From Clostridia bacterium (lineage in GTDB: Bacteria; Bacillota; Clostridia; UMGS1883), in assembly GCA_021202495.1 (NCBI GenBank), contig JAJQCX010000012.1, forward strand, positions 1 to 22,796: a stretch of DNA of 22,796 nucleotides, in the 5' to 3' direction. A program made the position numbers and the translations under genes. The notes under the pieces were generated by a model. That model did not search any database. It had not been told where the DNA came from and saw only the letters and a program-made list of their open reading frames with translations. Shown here piece after piece: positions 15,760-22,125 of this stretch; positions within the stretch are counted from its first letter, which is position 1; every line of letters begins with the position of its first letter.

Positions 15760-15921
15760 ATGGCTGTACTTGCTATGCCCAAAAAGAATTCGTATATCGT
15801 AAAAAAATCGTCCGCTTCAAAAATTATCAATAGTAAAAACAGCCCCGATGATATTGCCGCAATCAGAGAAAGTGCATATAAATTTGCCGCAAATAACCTG
15901 AGAAAAAATACGGAGCATTGA
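15760..15921 (+). CDS. 53-residue protein, candidate antitoxin of a GNAT toxin
   Basis: The start is ATG 15760, nine bases after AGGAGG; the in-frame ATG at 15751 abuts the site and is less likely. The product is short and basic (PKKNSYIVKKSSASKIINSK) with one predicted helix near the end (DDIAAIRESAYKFAANNL). It has no recognisable ribbon-helix-helix or other DNA-binding fold. The stop lies ten bases before the GNAT start and the two share a promoter, the arrangement of TacA-TacT-like modules, in which a small protein neutralises an acetyltransferase toxin. I do not recognise the family with certainty; the antitoxin role is inferred from position and size. Confidence 0.65.
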   Translation: MAVLAMPKKNSYIVKKSSASKIINSKNSPDDIAAIRESAYKFAANNLRKNTEH

Positions 15922-15931
15922 GGTTTTTACC

Positions 15932-16474
15932 ATGAAATCATACGGCGAACAAATCCCGATAGAGGTGCAAATTTTATCGGTGCAAAATCAAAAATACGTC
16001 GAAACCTTTTTCTGCGGAAATTCTTCCATAGACGATTATTACCGCATTGAAGCTGCGGAAGATAACACATCGGTTACGTACCTGTTTATCGACACCGAAA
16101 ACGACAGAATTATCTCCTGCATAACAATAGCGTGTTCCGCAATATTTACCGATACGGATAGGGTCGATACGTTTTCAACCATCCTTTCCGCAATGGAGAT
16201 TAAGTATTTCGCCGTTGATGAAGCATATAAGCATATTCCATATACAAAAAACGATCGAATGACGCTGAGCCACTACATATTCAGATATATGTTGAATTAT
16301 ATGAACGATATTTCGCACGATTGTATCGGCGCGTCAAAAATTGTTTTGTACTCCGTTCCGTCTGCAATCAATTTTTACAAAAGAAATAATTTTAAGGAAT
16401 TCGGCGATACGATGTATGGAGACGAAGGTTATTATGTGGACGGTTGTTTGCCTATGTATTACGATTTAAACTGA
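15932..16474 (+). CDS. GNAT-family N-acetyltransferase, TacT-like candidate toxin
   Basis: The 180-residue protein shows the layout of toxin-type GNAT enzymes: an N-terminal FFCGNSSIDDYYRIEAAED segment like the 'F-CG-x4-LDxYL' opening, a beta-strand pair (VTYLFIDTENDRIISCITIACS), the strand IKYFAVDEAYKHI and the C-terminal IGASKIVLYSVPSAINFYKRNNFKEFG, which corresponds to the 'FYxxxGF' acetyl-CoA fold end. The usual Q/R-x-x-G-x-G/A pyrophosphate loop is not obvious after AVDEAY, where PYTKNDRMTLSHYIF stands instead. Known toxins of this class acetylate charged tRNA, but the substrate here is unknown. Translation is probably coupled to the 53-residue ORF (weak GAGG overlapping its stop). A housekeeping acetyltransferase is the alternative. 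Confidence 0.8.
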   Translation: MKSYGEQIPIEVQILSVQNQKYVETFFCGNSSIDDYYRIEAAEDNTSVTYLFIDTENDRIISCITIACSAIFTDTDRVDTFSTILSAMEIKYFAVDEAYKHIPYTKNDRMTLSHYIFRYMLNYMNDISHDCIGASKIVLYSVPSAINFYKRNNFKEFGDTMYGDEGYYVDGCLPMYYDLN

Positions 16475-16516
16475 GCAATTTTCAAAAGGGAAAACGCTGC
16501 AATCACAAAAACGAAC

Positions 16517-16558
16517 AAAGACTGTGCAAATCGTAACCTGCGGTTTGCACAGTCCTTT
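16517..16558 (+). terminator. Probable terminator after the GNAT gene
   Basis: GACTGTGCAAA (16520-16530) pairs perfectly with TTTGCACAGTC (16544-16554), 13-nt loop, followed by CTTTAATT. The T run is short, so efficiency is uncertain. Confidence 0.65.
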
Positions 16559-16624
16559 AATTATCGCTCTTAATATCCGAATTGCAATATAAATTCCTAA
16601 TTCCGCCCGCCAAATCCGCCCAAC

Positions 16625-16653
16625 TTGACAACATCTTTTCCGCGTGATATAAT
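16625..16653 (+). promoter_or_regulatory. Consensus promoter of the DUF3048 lipoprotein operon
   Basis: TTGACA (16625-16630), 17-nt spacer and TATAAT (16648-16653) match the SigA consensus at all twelve positions. GGAGAGG follows at 16661-16667. Confidence 0.93.
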
Positions 16654-16676
16654 TTTCATCGGAGAGGTGATTTCCA

Positions 16677-17678
16677 ATGAAAAAATTTATGGCAATTTTT
16701 CTTTCCGCAATTCTTCTTTGCGGATGTTCACAAAAAAACGATACCGCCGAACCGACCGAGGCGACCGAGCTTCCGACAGAGGAGGCGACAGAGCTTACAG
16801 CAGAGCCGGTATATAACGTCTTTTCCTCCGACCGTTCTATTGCCGTGATGATTGACAACGACGGCGATTCCTCCCGCCCTCATGCGGGTATTGAAGATGC
16901 GTTTCTCATTTATGAAATGTACGTCGAAGGCACAGCGACGCGCCTTATGGCTGTTTTCAAGGGCGTCGACACGCCCAAGATCGGTCCCGTGCGCTCATCG
17001 AGGCACTATTTTCTCGATTACGCGCTCGACTGCAACGCGCTCTATGCCCACGCCGGATGGAGCCCGCTTGCGATGGAGCAGATTTCCTCAATGGGCGTAA
17101 ACAATCTGAACGGTCTCATTTACGAGCCGCAGTATTTCTGGCGTGAGCGGAAATATTCGGGCGACTATCATTCGCTCTATACCTCAATTGAAAATCTCAC
17201 GTCGCTTGCCGAAAAGCTCGGCTATGAAACAGAATCCGACGTTTTGCCCTTTAACTTTACCGCCGAGGACGTAACATTCGAGGGCGAAAGCGCAACGAGC
17301 CTTTCCTTCCCCTATGCGACGTTCTACAAAGTTACCTATGAATATGATGAGGAAACGGGGTTCTATACGCGCTATATCAATTCGGAATATCATTCCACCC
17401 AGTCGGGCGAAAAGCTTTCCGCCGAACAGATAATCATTCAGTTTGTGTCAAATTACAATCTCGGCGACGGCAGCGCCCGCCAGCAGCTCGACACCGTGGG
17501 CGACGGCAGCGCCATCCTCGTTTCAAACGGCGTGCAGGTGCCGCTCACATGGTCGCGCGAATCGCGCACATCAAAGCTCACCTTCTACACCGAGGATGGC
17601 GAGGAGCTCACCCTTGACGCAATGGGGCAAACCTATGTTCAGGTAATTCCGCCTACAATGAAATATACCATAGAATAA
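16677..17678 (+). CDS. DUF3048 (YerB-like) lipoprotein
   Basis: The 333-residue protein starts with a lipoprotein signal (KKFMAIFLSAILLCGC, lipidated Cys17) and a Thr/Glu-rich linker. The two-domain DUF3048 body follows: AVMIDNDGDSSRPHAGIEDAFLIYEMYVEG, then GPVRSSRHYFLDYALDCNALYAHAG and LNGLIYEPQYFWR, with the C-terminal domain near residues 225-330 (YTRYINSEYHSTQSGE, TYVQVIPP). The family is widespread in Bacillota, is anchored outside the membrane, and its molecular role is not settled. ATG 16677 lies 9 nt after GGAGAGG. A membrane-protein gene follows ten bases after the stop, so the two are likely co-transcribed. Confidence 0.92.
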   Translation: MKKFMAIFLSAILLCGCSQKNDTAEPTEATELPTEEATELTAEPVYNVFSSDRSIAVMIDNDGDSSRPHAGIEDAFLIYEMYVEGTATRLMAVFKGVDTPKIGPVRSSRHYFLDYALDCNALYAHAGWSPLAMEQISSMGVNNLNGLIYEPQYFWRERKYSGDYHSLYTSIENLTSLAEKLGYETESDVLPFNFTAEDVTFEGESATSLSFPYATFYKVTYEYDEETGFYTRYINSEYHSTQSGEKLSAEQIIIQFVSNYNLGDGSARQQLDTVGDGSAILVSNGVQVPLTWSRESRTSKLTFYTEDGEELTLDAMGQTYVQVIPPTMKYTIE

Positions 17679-17688
17679 AGGGATTCAT

Positions 17689-18498
17689 ATGCTTTATACC
17701 TACCTTCATTGTTTCTTCATATATTCTTTCCTCGGCTGGTGCTGCGAGGTGGCGTTCCACACTCTCACCTGCGGCAATTTTTCCAACCGCGGCTTTCTCT
17801 ACGGTCCCGCTTGCCCGAACTACGGCTTCGGCGCGGTCGCCGTTTTGCTCGTGTGCGAGCCCTTTGCGGACAACACTTGGCTGCTCTTTCTCATTTCAAC
17901 CGTTATCACAACGCTTATCGAGCTTGTGACGGGCTTTGTCTTGGACAAGGTTTTTCACAACAAATGGTGGGATTATTCAAATTATCCGTTCAACATCGGC
18001 GGCTACATTTGCCCGCTCTTTTCCCTCCTTTGGGGCATTGCGTGCGTAATTATCATTAAAATCGTGCATCCGGCGCTCATGCTTCCGATTTCCGTTCTGC
18101 CGAAAACGCTCGGGATTGTACTTCTTATCATCTTTTCCGTGCTTTTTATCATCGATACGGTATTCACGGTGCTCGGTATTCTCAAATTCAACCGCCACCT
18201 GCGCGCGCTGGAGCGCACAACGCACGAGCTGCGCGAAATTTCCGAAAAGCTCGGGCTTAAGATTAACGACAACGTGCTCGTCCTCATGGATAAAACACGC
18301 AGCGCCGAGCTTGACCTTGAGATAAAAAAAGCGGAATATACCGAAAAAGTCGACGCTCTGCGAGACAAATACCTCGACGAGCTCGACAAATTCCGCACCT
18401 CCGATTATCATCTTCTCAAAGCGTTCCCGCGCATGAAGTCGCGCATCTATGACCTCAACGCACTGCGCGAGAGATTGAAGGATAAGCTTAAAAGATAA
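17689..18498 (+). CDS. CmpB-family putative ABC transporter permease (six-helix membrane protein)
   Basis: Residues 1-170 hold about five to six hydrophobic helices with the family-typical GWCCEVAFH, NRGFLYGPACPNYGFGAV, WWDYSNYPFNIGGYICPLFSLLWGIACV and the D-K-V-F-H-N-K-W-W pattern, fitting the CmpB-like 'putative ABC transporter permease' family. The remaining 100 residues are cytoplasmic and charged, with a likely coiled coil (LERTTHELREISEKLGLK, ELDLEIKKAEYTEKVDALRD). No ATPase partner is nearby, so a transport role is doubtful. The start is ATG 17689 with AAAGGG eight bases upstream, ten bases after the DUF3048 gene, and the gene ends before a terminator. Confidence 0.87.
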   Translation: MLYTYLHCFFIYSFLGWCCEVAFHTLTCGNFSNRGFLYGPACPNYGFGAVAVLLVCEPFADNTWLLFLISTVITTLIELVTGFVLDKVFHNKWWDYSNYPFNIGGYICPLFSLLWGIACVIIIKIVHPALMLPISVLPKTLGIVLLIIFSVLFIIDTVFTVLGILKFNRHLRALERTTHELREISEKLGLKINDNVLVLMDKTRSAELDLEIKKAEYTEKVDALRDKYLDELDKFRTSDYHLLKAFPRMKSRIYDLNALRERLKDKLKR

Positions 18499-18504
18499 AT
18501 TTTC

Positions 18505-18543
18505 AAACGAAAAAGCGAGACTTAAAACCCCGCTTTTTCGTTT
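18505..18543 (+). terminator. Bidirectional terminator between convergent genes
   Basis: A perfect 13-bp stem pairs AAACGAAAAAGCG (18505-18517) with CGCTTTTTCGTTT (18531-18543). The T-rich arms can serve the CmpB gene on the plus strand and the Gly-rich gene on the minus strand. Confidence 0.85.
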
Positions 18544-18545
18544 AC

Positions 18546-18818
18546 TTAGAATAACATAACAATCGCCGCAACGACAGCCGCGATAACTCCAAACACGCCG
18601 AGCACACTCATCATGCACCCCGGCAAGCAGCCGCAGCCGCGTCTTCCGCCAAAACCTCTGCGCGGCGGGGGCGGCTGCATTCCGCCGCCCATCGGCGGGC
18701 GACCGCCTCCGAATCCGCCTCCCGGTCTTCCGCCAAAGCCTCCGCCGGGACGTCCGCCACCGGGGCCTCCCGGTCCGCGTCCTCCTCCTGGTCCTCCGGG
18801 TCCCATTCCTCCGGGCAT
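18546..18818 (-). CDS. Gly/Pro-rich small protein with cysteine cluster and C-terminal membrane anchor
   Basis: From the ATG at 18818, which has GGGAGG seven bases upstream (the ATG at 18848 precedes the ribosome site and is unlikely), the product has 90 residues. Residues 1-50 are PGGMGPGGPGGGR-like, almost only Gly, Pro, Arg and Phe, low complexity and disordered. PPPPRRGFGGRR is followed by the cysteine cluster CGCLPGC and then one hydrophobic helix of about 18 residues (VLGVFGVIAAVVAAIVML) at the very C-terminus. This gives a tail-anchored topology with a basic, flexible cytoplasmic arm. I do not recognise a named family. The cysteines could bind metal or be acylated (inference). It converges on the CmpB gene with a shared terminator. 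Confidence 0.72.
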   Translation of the reverse strand: MPGGMGPGGPGGGRGPGGPGGGRPGGGFGGRPGGGFGGGRPPMGGGMQPPPPRRGFGGRRGCGCLPGCMMSVLGVFGVIAAVVAAIVMLF

Positions 18819-18852
18819 ACAATTTCCTCCCTTCAATCCAAATTTCACCGTT

Positions 18853-19026
18853 GGAAGCGCTGATTAATTAGCGCCTGACGGCTTGGCACACATCTCGCTT
18901 GCGCCTTTTCCGTCATTCCGCACAAAAAGCCCTCGCGAATACACAAAGTATTCACTCGGTCTTTTTGCACAATCTGACGAAAAATCCGTCTGCGCGATAT
19001 GTGTACCATAATCAATCAGCACTTCC
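18853..19026. mobile_element. 174-bp imperfect fold-back (MITE-like) element
   Basis: The ends GGAAGCGCTGATT (from 18853) and AATCAGCACTTCC (to 19026) are inverted repeats with one mismatch. Inner arms pair 18885-18898 with 18994-19007 (12 of 14), 18911-18929 with 18961-18979 (13 of 19) and GAATAC (18937-18942) with GTATTC (18948-18953). It has no ORF, and no target-site duplication was found by eye. It sits just upstream of the Gly-rich gene, where its promoter should be. Confidence 0.6.
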
Positions 19027-19114
19027 CTAATAAACTCATTTTATCACCCTTTTGCAAAATATTCAAGTCGCAATAATGAACAATCCGTAAATCCGAACAT
19101 TTTCAAATTCTATC

Positions 19115-19145
19115 AGCCAAAATTAAAATTTTATTGATTTTGGCT
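19115..19145 (+). promoter_or_regulatory. Palindrome overlapping the ATPase promoter, candidate operator
   Basis: AGCCAAAAT (19115-19123) and ATTTTGGCT (19137-19145) are perfect inverted repeats around the inner palindrome TAAAATTTTA (19124-19133). The right arm covers part of the -35 box. Confidence 0.6.
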
Positions 19146-19162
19146 AACAGAAATGCTATAAT
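19134..19162 (+). promoter_or_regulatory. Promoter of the AAA/DUF4143 gene
   Basis: TTGATT (19134-19139) and TATAAT (19157-19162) are 17 nt apart, followed by AAGGGGGG and the ATG at 19189. Confidence 0.8.
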
Positions 19163-19188
19163 AGCCTTAAAAAGGGGGGTAATGCATT

Positions 19189-20379
19189 ATGAAGCTGATA
19201 GAGCGGGAAACGTATTTAAATAAAATGATAAACGTAATCGGCACACCGGATATTAAGGTTATCACAGGTGTGCGCCGCTGCGGCAAATCAAAGCTGCTTG
19301 ACGCATTTAAAGCATATGTCGAAAAAAGCATTCCCGATTGCAACATCATTCACATAAATTTTAATTTGCCCGAATATGAACATCTGCTCAAATACCGCGC
19401 ATTGTACGATTATATTAACGAGCGTTACATTGAGGAAAAAACCAACTTTGTCTTTATCGACGAGGTTCAAATGTGCAAGGATTTTGAAAAAGCGATAAAC
19501 GGTCTTCACGCATCGGAAAAGTACGACATTTACATCACCGGCGCCAACGCCTTTCTTTTAAGCTCCGACCTTGCCACGCTCTTTACCGGCAGAACGTTTG
19601 AAATCAAGGTGTTCCCTTTTTCATTTGGCGAATATCTCAAATATTTCGGTTATACGGACAAATACGCAGCCTTTGACAAATACGTGCTCGAAGGCGGTAT
19701 GTCGGGCTCCTATCTTTACAAAGACCAAGAAGCAAAATATGACTATATTGCCGACGTTTTTAACACTCTCATTGTGCGCGACATCCGCAAAAAATATAAG
19801 ATACGCTCTCCGCAGCTAATGGACAGAATCGCGGATTTTCTCATGGACAACATTTCAAACCTGTCCTCCGCAAGAAGCATTACAAGCGCCCTGAGCGGTT
19901 CCGATGAAAAAACCACCCACACCACCGTGAGCAATTATCTGCAATATCTCTGTAACGCGTTTGCCTTCTATAAAGTCCGTCGATATGACATAAAGGGCAA
20001 AAAGTATCTCTCCGCCAACGACAAATATTATTTGAGCGATCACACGTTCAGATATGCAAAACTCGGCACAAAAAACATGGACTACGGCAGAATTTTGGAA
20101 AACATCGTCGCCGTTGAGCTGCTGCGCCGCGGCTATGAGGTCTACGTCGGCGTTCTCTACAAAAAAGAGATCGATTTTGTCGCAATCAAGCGCAGCGAAA
20201 AAATCTACATTCAGGTTTCGGACAACATCAGCGACGCAAAAACGTTTGAGCGCGAGGTTTCACCCCTGCTCAAAATAAACGACGCCTATCCCAAAACGAT
20301 TATCGCCCGCACCCGTCACGACGAATATCAATATGAGGGCGTAAGAATAATAGACATAGCAAATTGGCTCACGGAATGA
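19189..20379 (+). CDS. AAA_14 / DUF4143 ATP-binding protein
   Basis: The 396-residue protein has a Walker A loop GVRRCGKS (27-34), Walker B FVFIDEVQ (88-94), sensor ITGANAFLLSS (117-126), an arginine-finger-like LFTGRTFEIKVFPFSFGEYL and a winged-helix-like middle. The C-terminal DUF4143 part (300-344, YGRILENIVAVELLRRGYEV, EIDFVAI, KIYIQVS) has the form of a PD-(D/E)xK nuclease fold. Glu304, Asp329 and Gln342 are present, but the usual terminal lysine of ExK is replaced by serine, so nuclease activity is doubtful. Members are frequent, mobile, single-gene accessory ATPases of Bacillota and archaea with no fixed role; defence and toxin links are only suggested. Start ATG 19189 follows AAGGGGGG. 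The gene stands alone between two fold-back regions. Confidence 0.92.
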   Translation: MKLIERETYLNKMINVIGTPDIKVITGVRRCGKSKLLDAFKAYVEKSIPDCNIIHINFNLPEYEHLLKYRALYDYINERYIEEKTNFVFIDEVQMCKDFEKAINGLHASEKYDIYITGANAFLLSSDLATLFTGRTFEIKVFPFSFGEYLKYFGYTDKYAAFDKYVLEGGMSGSYLYKDQEAKYDYIADVFNTLIVRDIRKKYKIRSPQLMDRIADFLMDNISNLSSARSITSALSGSDEKTTHTTVSNYLQYLCNAFAFYKVRRYDIKGKKYLSANDKYYLSDHTFRYAKLGTKNMDYGRILENIVAVELLRRGYEVYVGVLYKKEIDFVAIKRSEKIYIQVSDNISDAKTFEREVSPLLKINDAYPKTIIARTRHDEYQYEGVRIIDIANWLTE

Positions 20380-20392
20380 AATCCGCGTAACA

Positions 20393-20415
20393 GTGCAGCC
20401 GCTTCGCGGCTGCAC
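20393..20415 (+). repeat. Hairpin after the ATPase gene
   Basis: GTGCAGCCGC (20393-20402) pairs with GCGGCTGCAC (20406-20415) around TTC. No T run follows, so it is a poor terminator and may be the first stem of the structured region downstream. A second short stem, CCCC/GGGG, is at 20441-20450. Confidence 0.6.
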
Positions 20416-20448
20416 ACGGGGACAACCCAAGTCACGTTTTCCCCAAGG

Positions 20449-20723
20449 GGTTGAGAAAGTCGTTTCCGACGCGGTTTTTAGGGTCTGATTTTCCGCGATA
20501 CTTGCCAAAATGCTCGTTAATGCACAAAGCATTGCCTGCACATTTTGTCTGCGTCTGGCGAAAAATCAGATCCCTAAAAACCCCTTCGGACTTTAAGCCG
20601 TTCACGGCTTTGCCTGTCAAGGCGACGCCGTGAAGATAATGCTTACCGCATATCAAGCGGCGTCAACGAAGAGAGGCGGAGCCGTGGACAGCTTAAAGCG
20701 CGTTGGGAACGGCTTCCTCAACC
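20449..20723 (+). ncRNA. Three-way-junction element, candidate structured RNA or fold-back element
   Basis: Closing helix A pairs 20449-20473 with 20699-20723 (21 Watson-Crick pairs, three G.U, one mismatch on the plus strand). Arm B runs from 20473 to 20582: GGTTTTTAGGG with CCCTAAAAACC, TCTGATTTT with AAAATCAGA, CAAAATG with CATTTTG and a terminal AATGC/GCATT loop. Arm C pairs 20591-20615 with 20674-20698 (21 Watson-Crick, three G.U, one mismatch), then GACGCCG (20624-20630) with CGGCGTC (20658-20664) and ATGC/GCAT. Joints are nearly seamless: A meets B, C meets A, and only about seven bases join B and C. No ORF there looks genuine. Whether it is transcribed is unknown. Confidence 0.6.
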
Positions 20724-20757
20724 CTACACCTCTTTCACATCGCGCGCTTACGCTTAC

Positions 20758-20888
20758 GGGCGGCTACGCCGCCCTACCGCGATAGAGGATTCAAAAACCA
20801 AAGACGCTTTGGTTTTTGACGATTTTACGCGGGGCATTTCCTCCCCCCGCTCCCCCACCGCAGAGACAACGCAAGCGTTTTCTCTGCG
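20758..20888 (+). repeat. Row of four hairpins following the junction element
   Basis: Stems are GGGCGGC/GCCGCCC (20758-20774), a perfect 13-bp TCAAAAACCAAAG / CTTTGGTTTTTGA (20791-20819), GCGGGG/CCCCGC (20829-20850) and CGCAGAGA/TCTCTGCG with inner AACGC/GCGTT (20859-20888). From 20380 to 20950 no coding sequence is supported. Confidence 0.7.
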
Positions 20889-20952
20889 CTCTTTTCGGCG
20901 CATGGCGTCACTTTTTATGGCTGAACTGTAATGAATACTCATAAAATCGGGG

Positions 20953-20981
20953 TTGCAAAATTCTTTGCGTTATGGTACAAT
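20953..20981 (+). promoter_or_regulatory. Promoter of the gene at 21013
   Basis: TTGCAA (20953-20958) and TACAAT (20976-20981) are 17 nt apart, with GAAGGTG just before the start codon. Confidence 0.7.
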
Positions 20982-21012
20982 GGATAAAACGCTTTAAATC
21001 GAAGGTGAAAAC

Positions 21013-21606
21013 ATGAAAAAGTGGCAGAAAATCGCGCTGGTTATCATTGTTGTGCTCGGCGTGGCGGTGTGCGTTAAAAGCTGTGTCGACAAAACCGATG
21101 CGGATTTAAAAATAGCCTACATCGGTTATGATTTCATCGTTTCCGACACCTTTGACGAAAACGCGGATGAAATTTCTTCTCTTGTCGGCGACATTAACGG
21201 CGACGGTGAGGCAATTGTCGACATTATCGAAATTTCGTTCAACGATTCTTTAAGCGAATCCGACCTTGAAAATTCGCGTCAAAAGAAAACCTCCGCCTTA
21301 GGCAGCGGAACGTCGCGCCTTTATCTCATTGACAAAGAATTTATCGACGCTGAAGCGTCGAGCGATTATGAAATTTTTGCCGACATAAGCTCTCTTGGCG
21401 AAGGAATAACAAATTCCGCAGGGCAGACTGTCGCGATTAGCCTTGAGGACAATGAAAAGGTAAAGCTTTTGGGTGTCCGCGACACGACGGATTTGTGTCT
21501 CGCGCTGAGAGTTGTCAGCGAAATGGACACGGTTTTATATAAAAATATAGAAGAGCAAAACGCTGCGGCAAAAAGGGTTGCCGAGTGGATATTAAGCGAA
21601 AATTAA
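21013..21606 (+). CDS. Membrane-anchored extracytoplasmic protein of unknown function
   Basis: The 197-residue protein begins with a Lys-rich end and one hydrophobic helix (IALVIIVVLGVAVC, residues 7-20) that should act as an uncleaved anchor; there is no lipobox of good quality. The outer domain is acidic. It starts with a strand (LKIAYIGYDFIVSD) and includes DINGDGE at 60-66, which resembles an EF-hand or dockerin calcium loop but is single. A mixed alpha/beta pattern (SRLYLIDKEFIDA, TVAISLEDNEKV, VRDTTDLCLALRVV) recalls type-2 periplasmic-binding folds, only as an impression. I do not recognise the family. It has its own promoter and may be co-transcribed with yajC 65 bases downstream. Confidence 0.8.
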   Translation: MKKWQKIALVIIVVLGVAVCVKSCVDKTDADLKIAYIGYDFIVSDTFDENADEISSLVGDINGDGEAIVDIIEISFNDSLSESDLENSRQKKTSALGSGTSRLYLIDKEFIDAEASSDYEIFADISSLGEGITNSAGQTVAISLEDNEKVKLLGVRDTTDLCLALRVVSEMDTVLYKNIEEQNAAAKRVAEWILSEN

Positions 21607-21641
21607 ACGCGAGGCGTTTAATATAAGGAATCGCTGATTCC
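21603..21641 (+). other. Two tandem short hairpins between the membrane protein gene and yajC
   Basis: TTAAACGC (21603-21610, including the stop codon) pairs with GCGTTTAA (21614-21621), and GGAATC (21627-21632) with GATTCC (21636-21641). There is no T run. They may adjust readthrough or stability. Confidence 0.5.
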
Positions 21642-21671
21642 GTAAATCACGAAAAGAAATGAGGTATATTT

Positions 21672-22070
21672 ATGTTTGATTTGGTTGCAAGTGCGGAGAG
21701 CACTGCGGAGGCAAGCACGTCGAGCGGCAGCGGCATAGGCATGACGGTTGTTTACATTGTCGTCATGATTGCCATTTTCTATTTTCTCCTTATCCGTCCG
21801 CAGAAAAAGCGCGAAAAGCAAACGCGTTCCATGCTTGATGATTTGCGCGCGGGCGATGAGGTTATCACCATCGGCGGCGTAATGGGCATTGTCGTAAGCA
21901 TTAAGGACGAGAGCGTGCTCATCGCTTCCGGCGCGAATAACACAAAGCTTCGCTTTGAAAAGAGCGCAATTAAAGAGGTTCTCACCGTCCACGATGAGGA
22001 GGCTCCCGAAATTGAGGACGCCGAAGAGGAATCGGCGGAGGAAAAGCCCGATAAAAAGTCCAAAAAATAA
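21672..22070 (+). CDS. yajC: Preprotein translocase accessory subunit YajC
   Basis: YajC joins SecD-SecF in the Sec translocase. The 132-residue protein has a short acidic outside segment, one membrane helix (MTVVYIVVMIAIFYFLLI, about residues 24-41) and the signature IRPQKKREKQTRSMLDDLRAGDEVITIGGVMGIVVSI directly after it. The acidic and lysine-rich C-terminal tail (EEAPEIEDAEEESAEEKPDKKSKK region) is longer than the minimal family. ATG 21672 follows GAGGT by eight bases. A good terminator ends the gene. secD and secF are not in the window. Confidence 0.96.
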   Translation: MFDLVASAESTAEASTSSGSGIGMTVVYIVVMIAIFYFLLIRPQKKREKQTRSMLDDLRAGDEVITIGGVMGIVVSIKDESVLIASGANNTKLRFEKSAIKEVLTVHDEEAPEIEDAEEESAEEKPDKKSKK

Positions 22071-22078
22071 TTTATCCG

Positions 22079-22103
22079 AAAAGACCGCCATCGGCGGTCT
22101 TTT
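22079..22103 (+). terminator. Intrinsic terminator after yajC
   Basis: AAAAGACCGCC (22079-22089) pairs with GGCGGTCTTTT (22093-22103) around a 3-nt loop, followed by T. A perfect 11-bp stem. Confidence 0.92.
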
Positions 22104-22125
22104 TGAAAGAACAGAGGTATAACAC

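Noticed and set aside
17977..18822. 281-codon Arg-rich frame on the minus strand
   Set aside because: It crosses the CmpB gene, the terminator and the Gly-rich gene in another frame; it lacks domains and a start signal.
18853..19026. CRISPR array
   Set aside because: The repeats are inverted and imperfect rather than regularly spaced direct repeats, and there are no cas genes.
20393..20888. Group II intron, tRNA, or ROOL/OLE-type RNA
   Set aside because: No domain V, no intron-encoded protein, no CCA-ended cloverleaf, and no motif I can match to those families. Left as unassigned structure.
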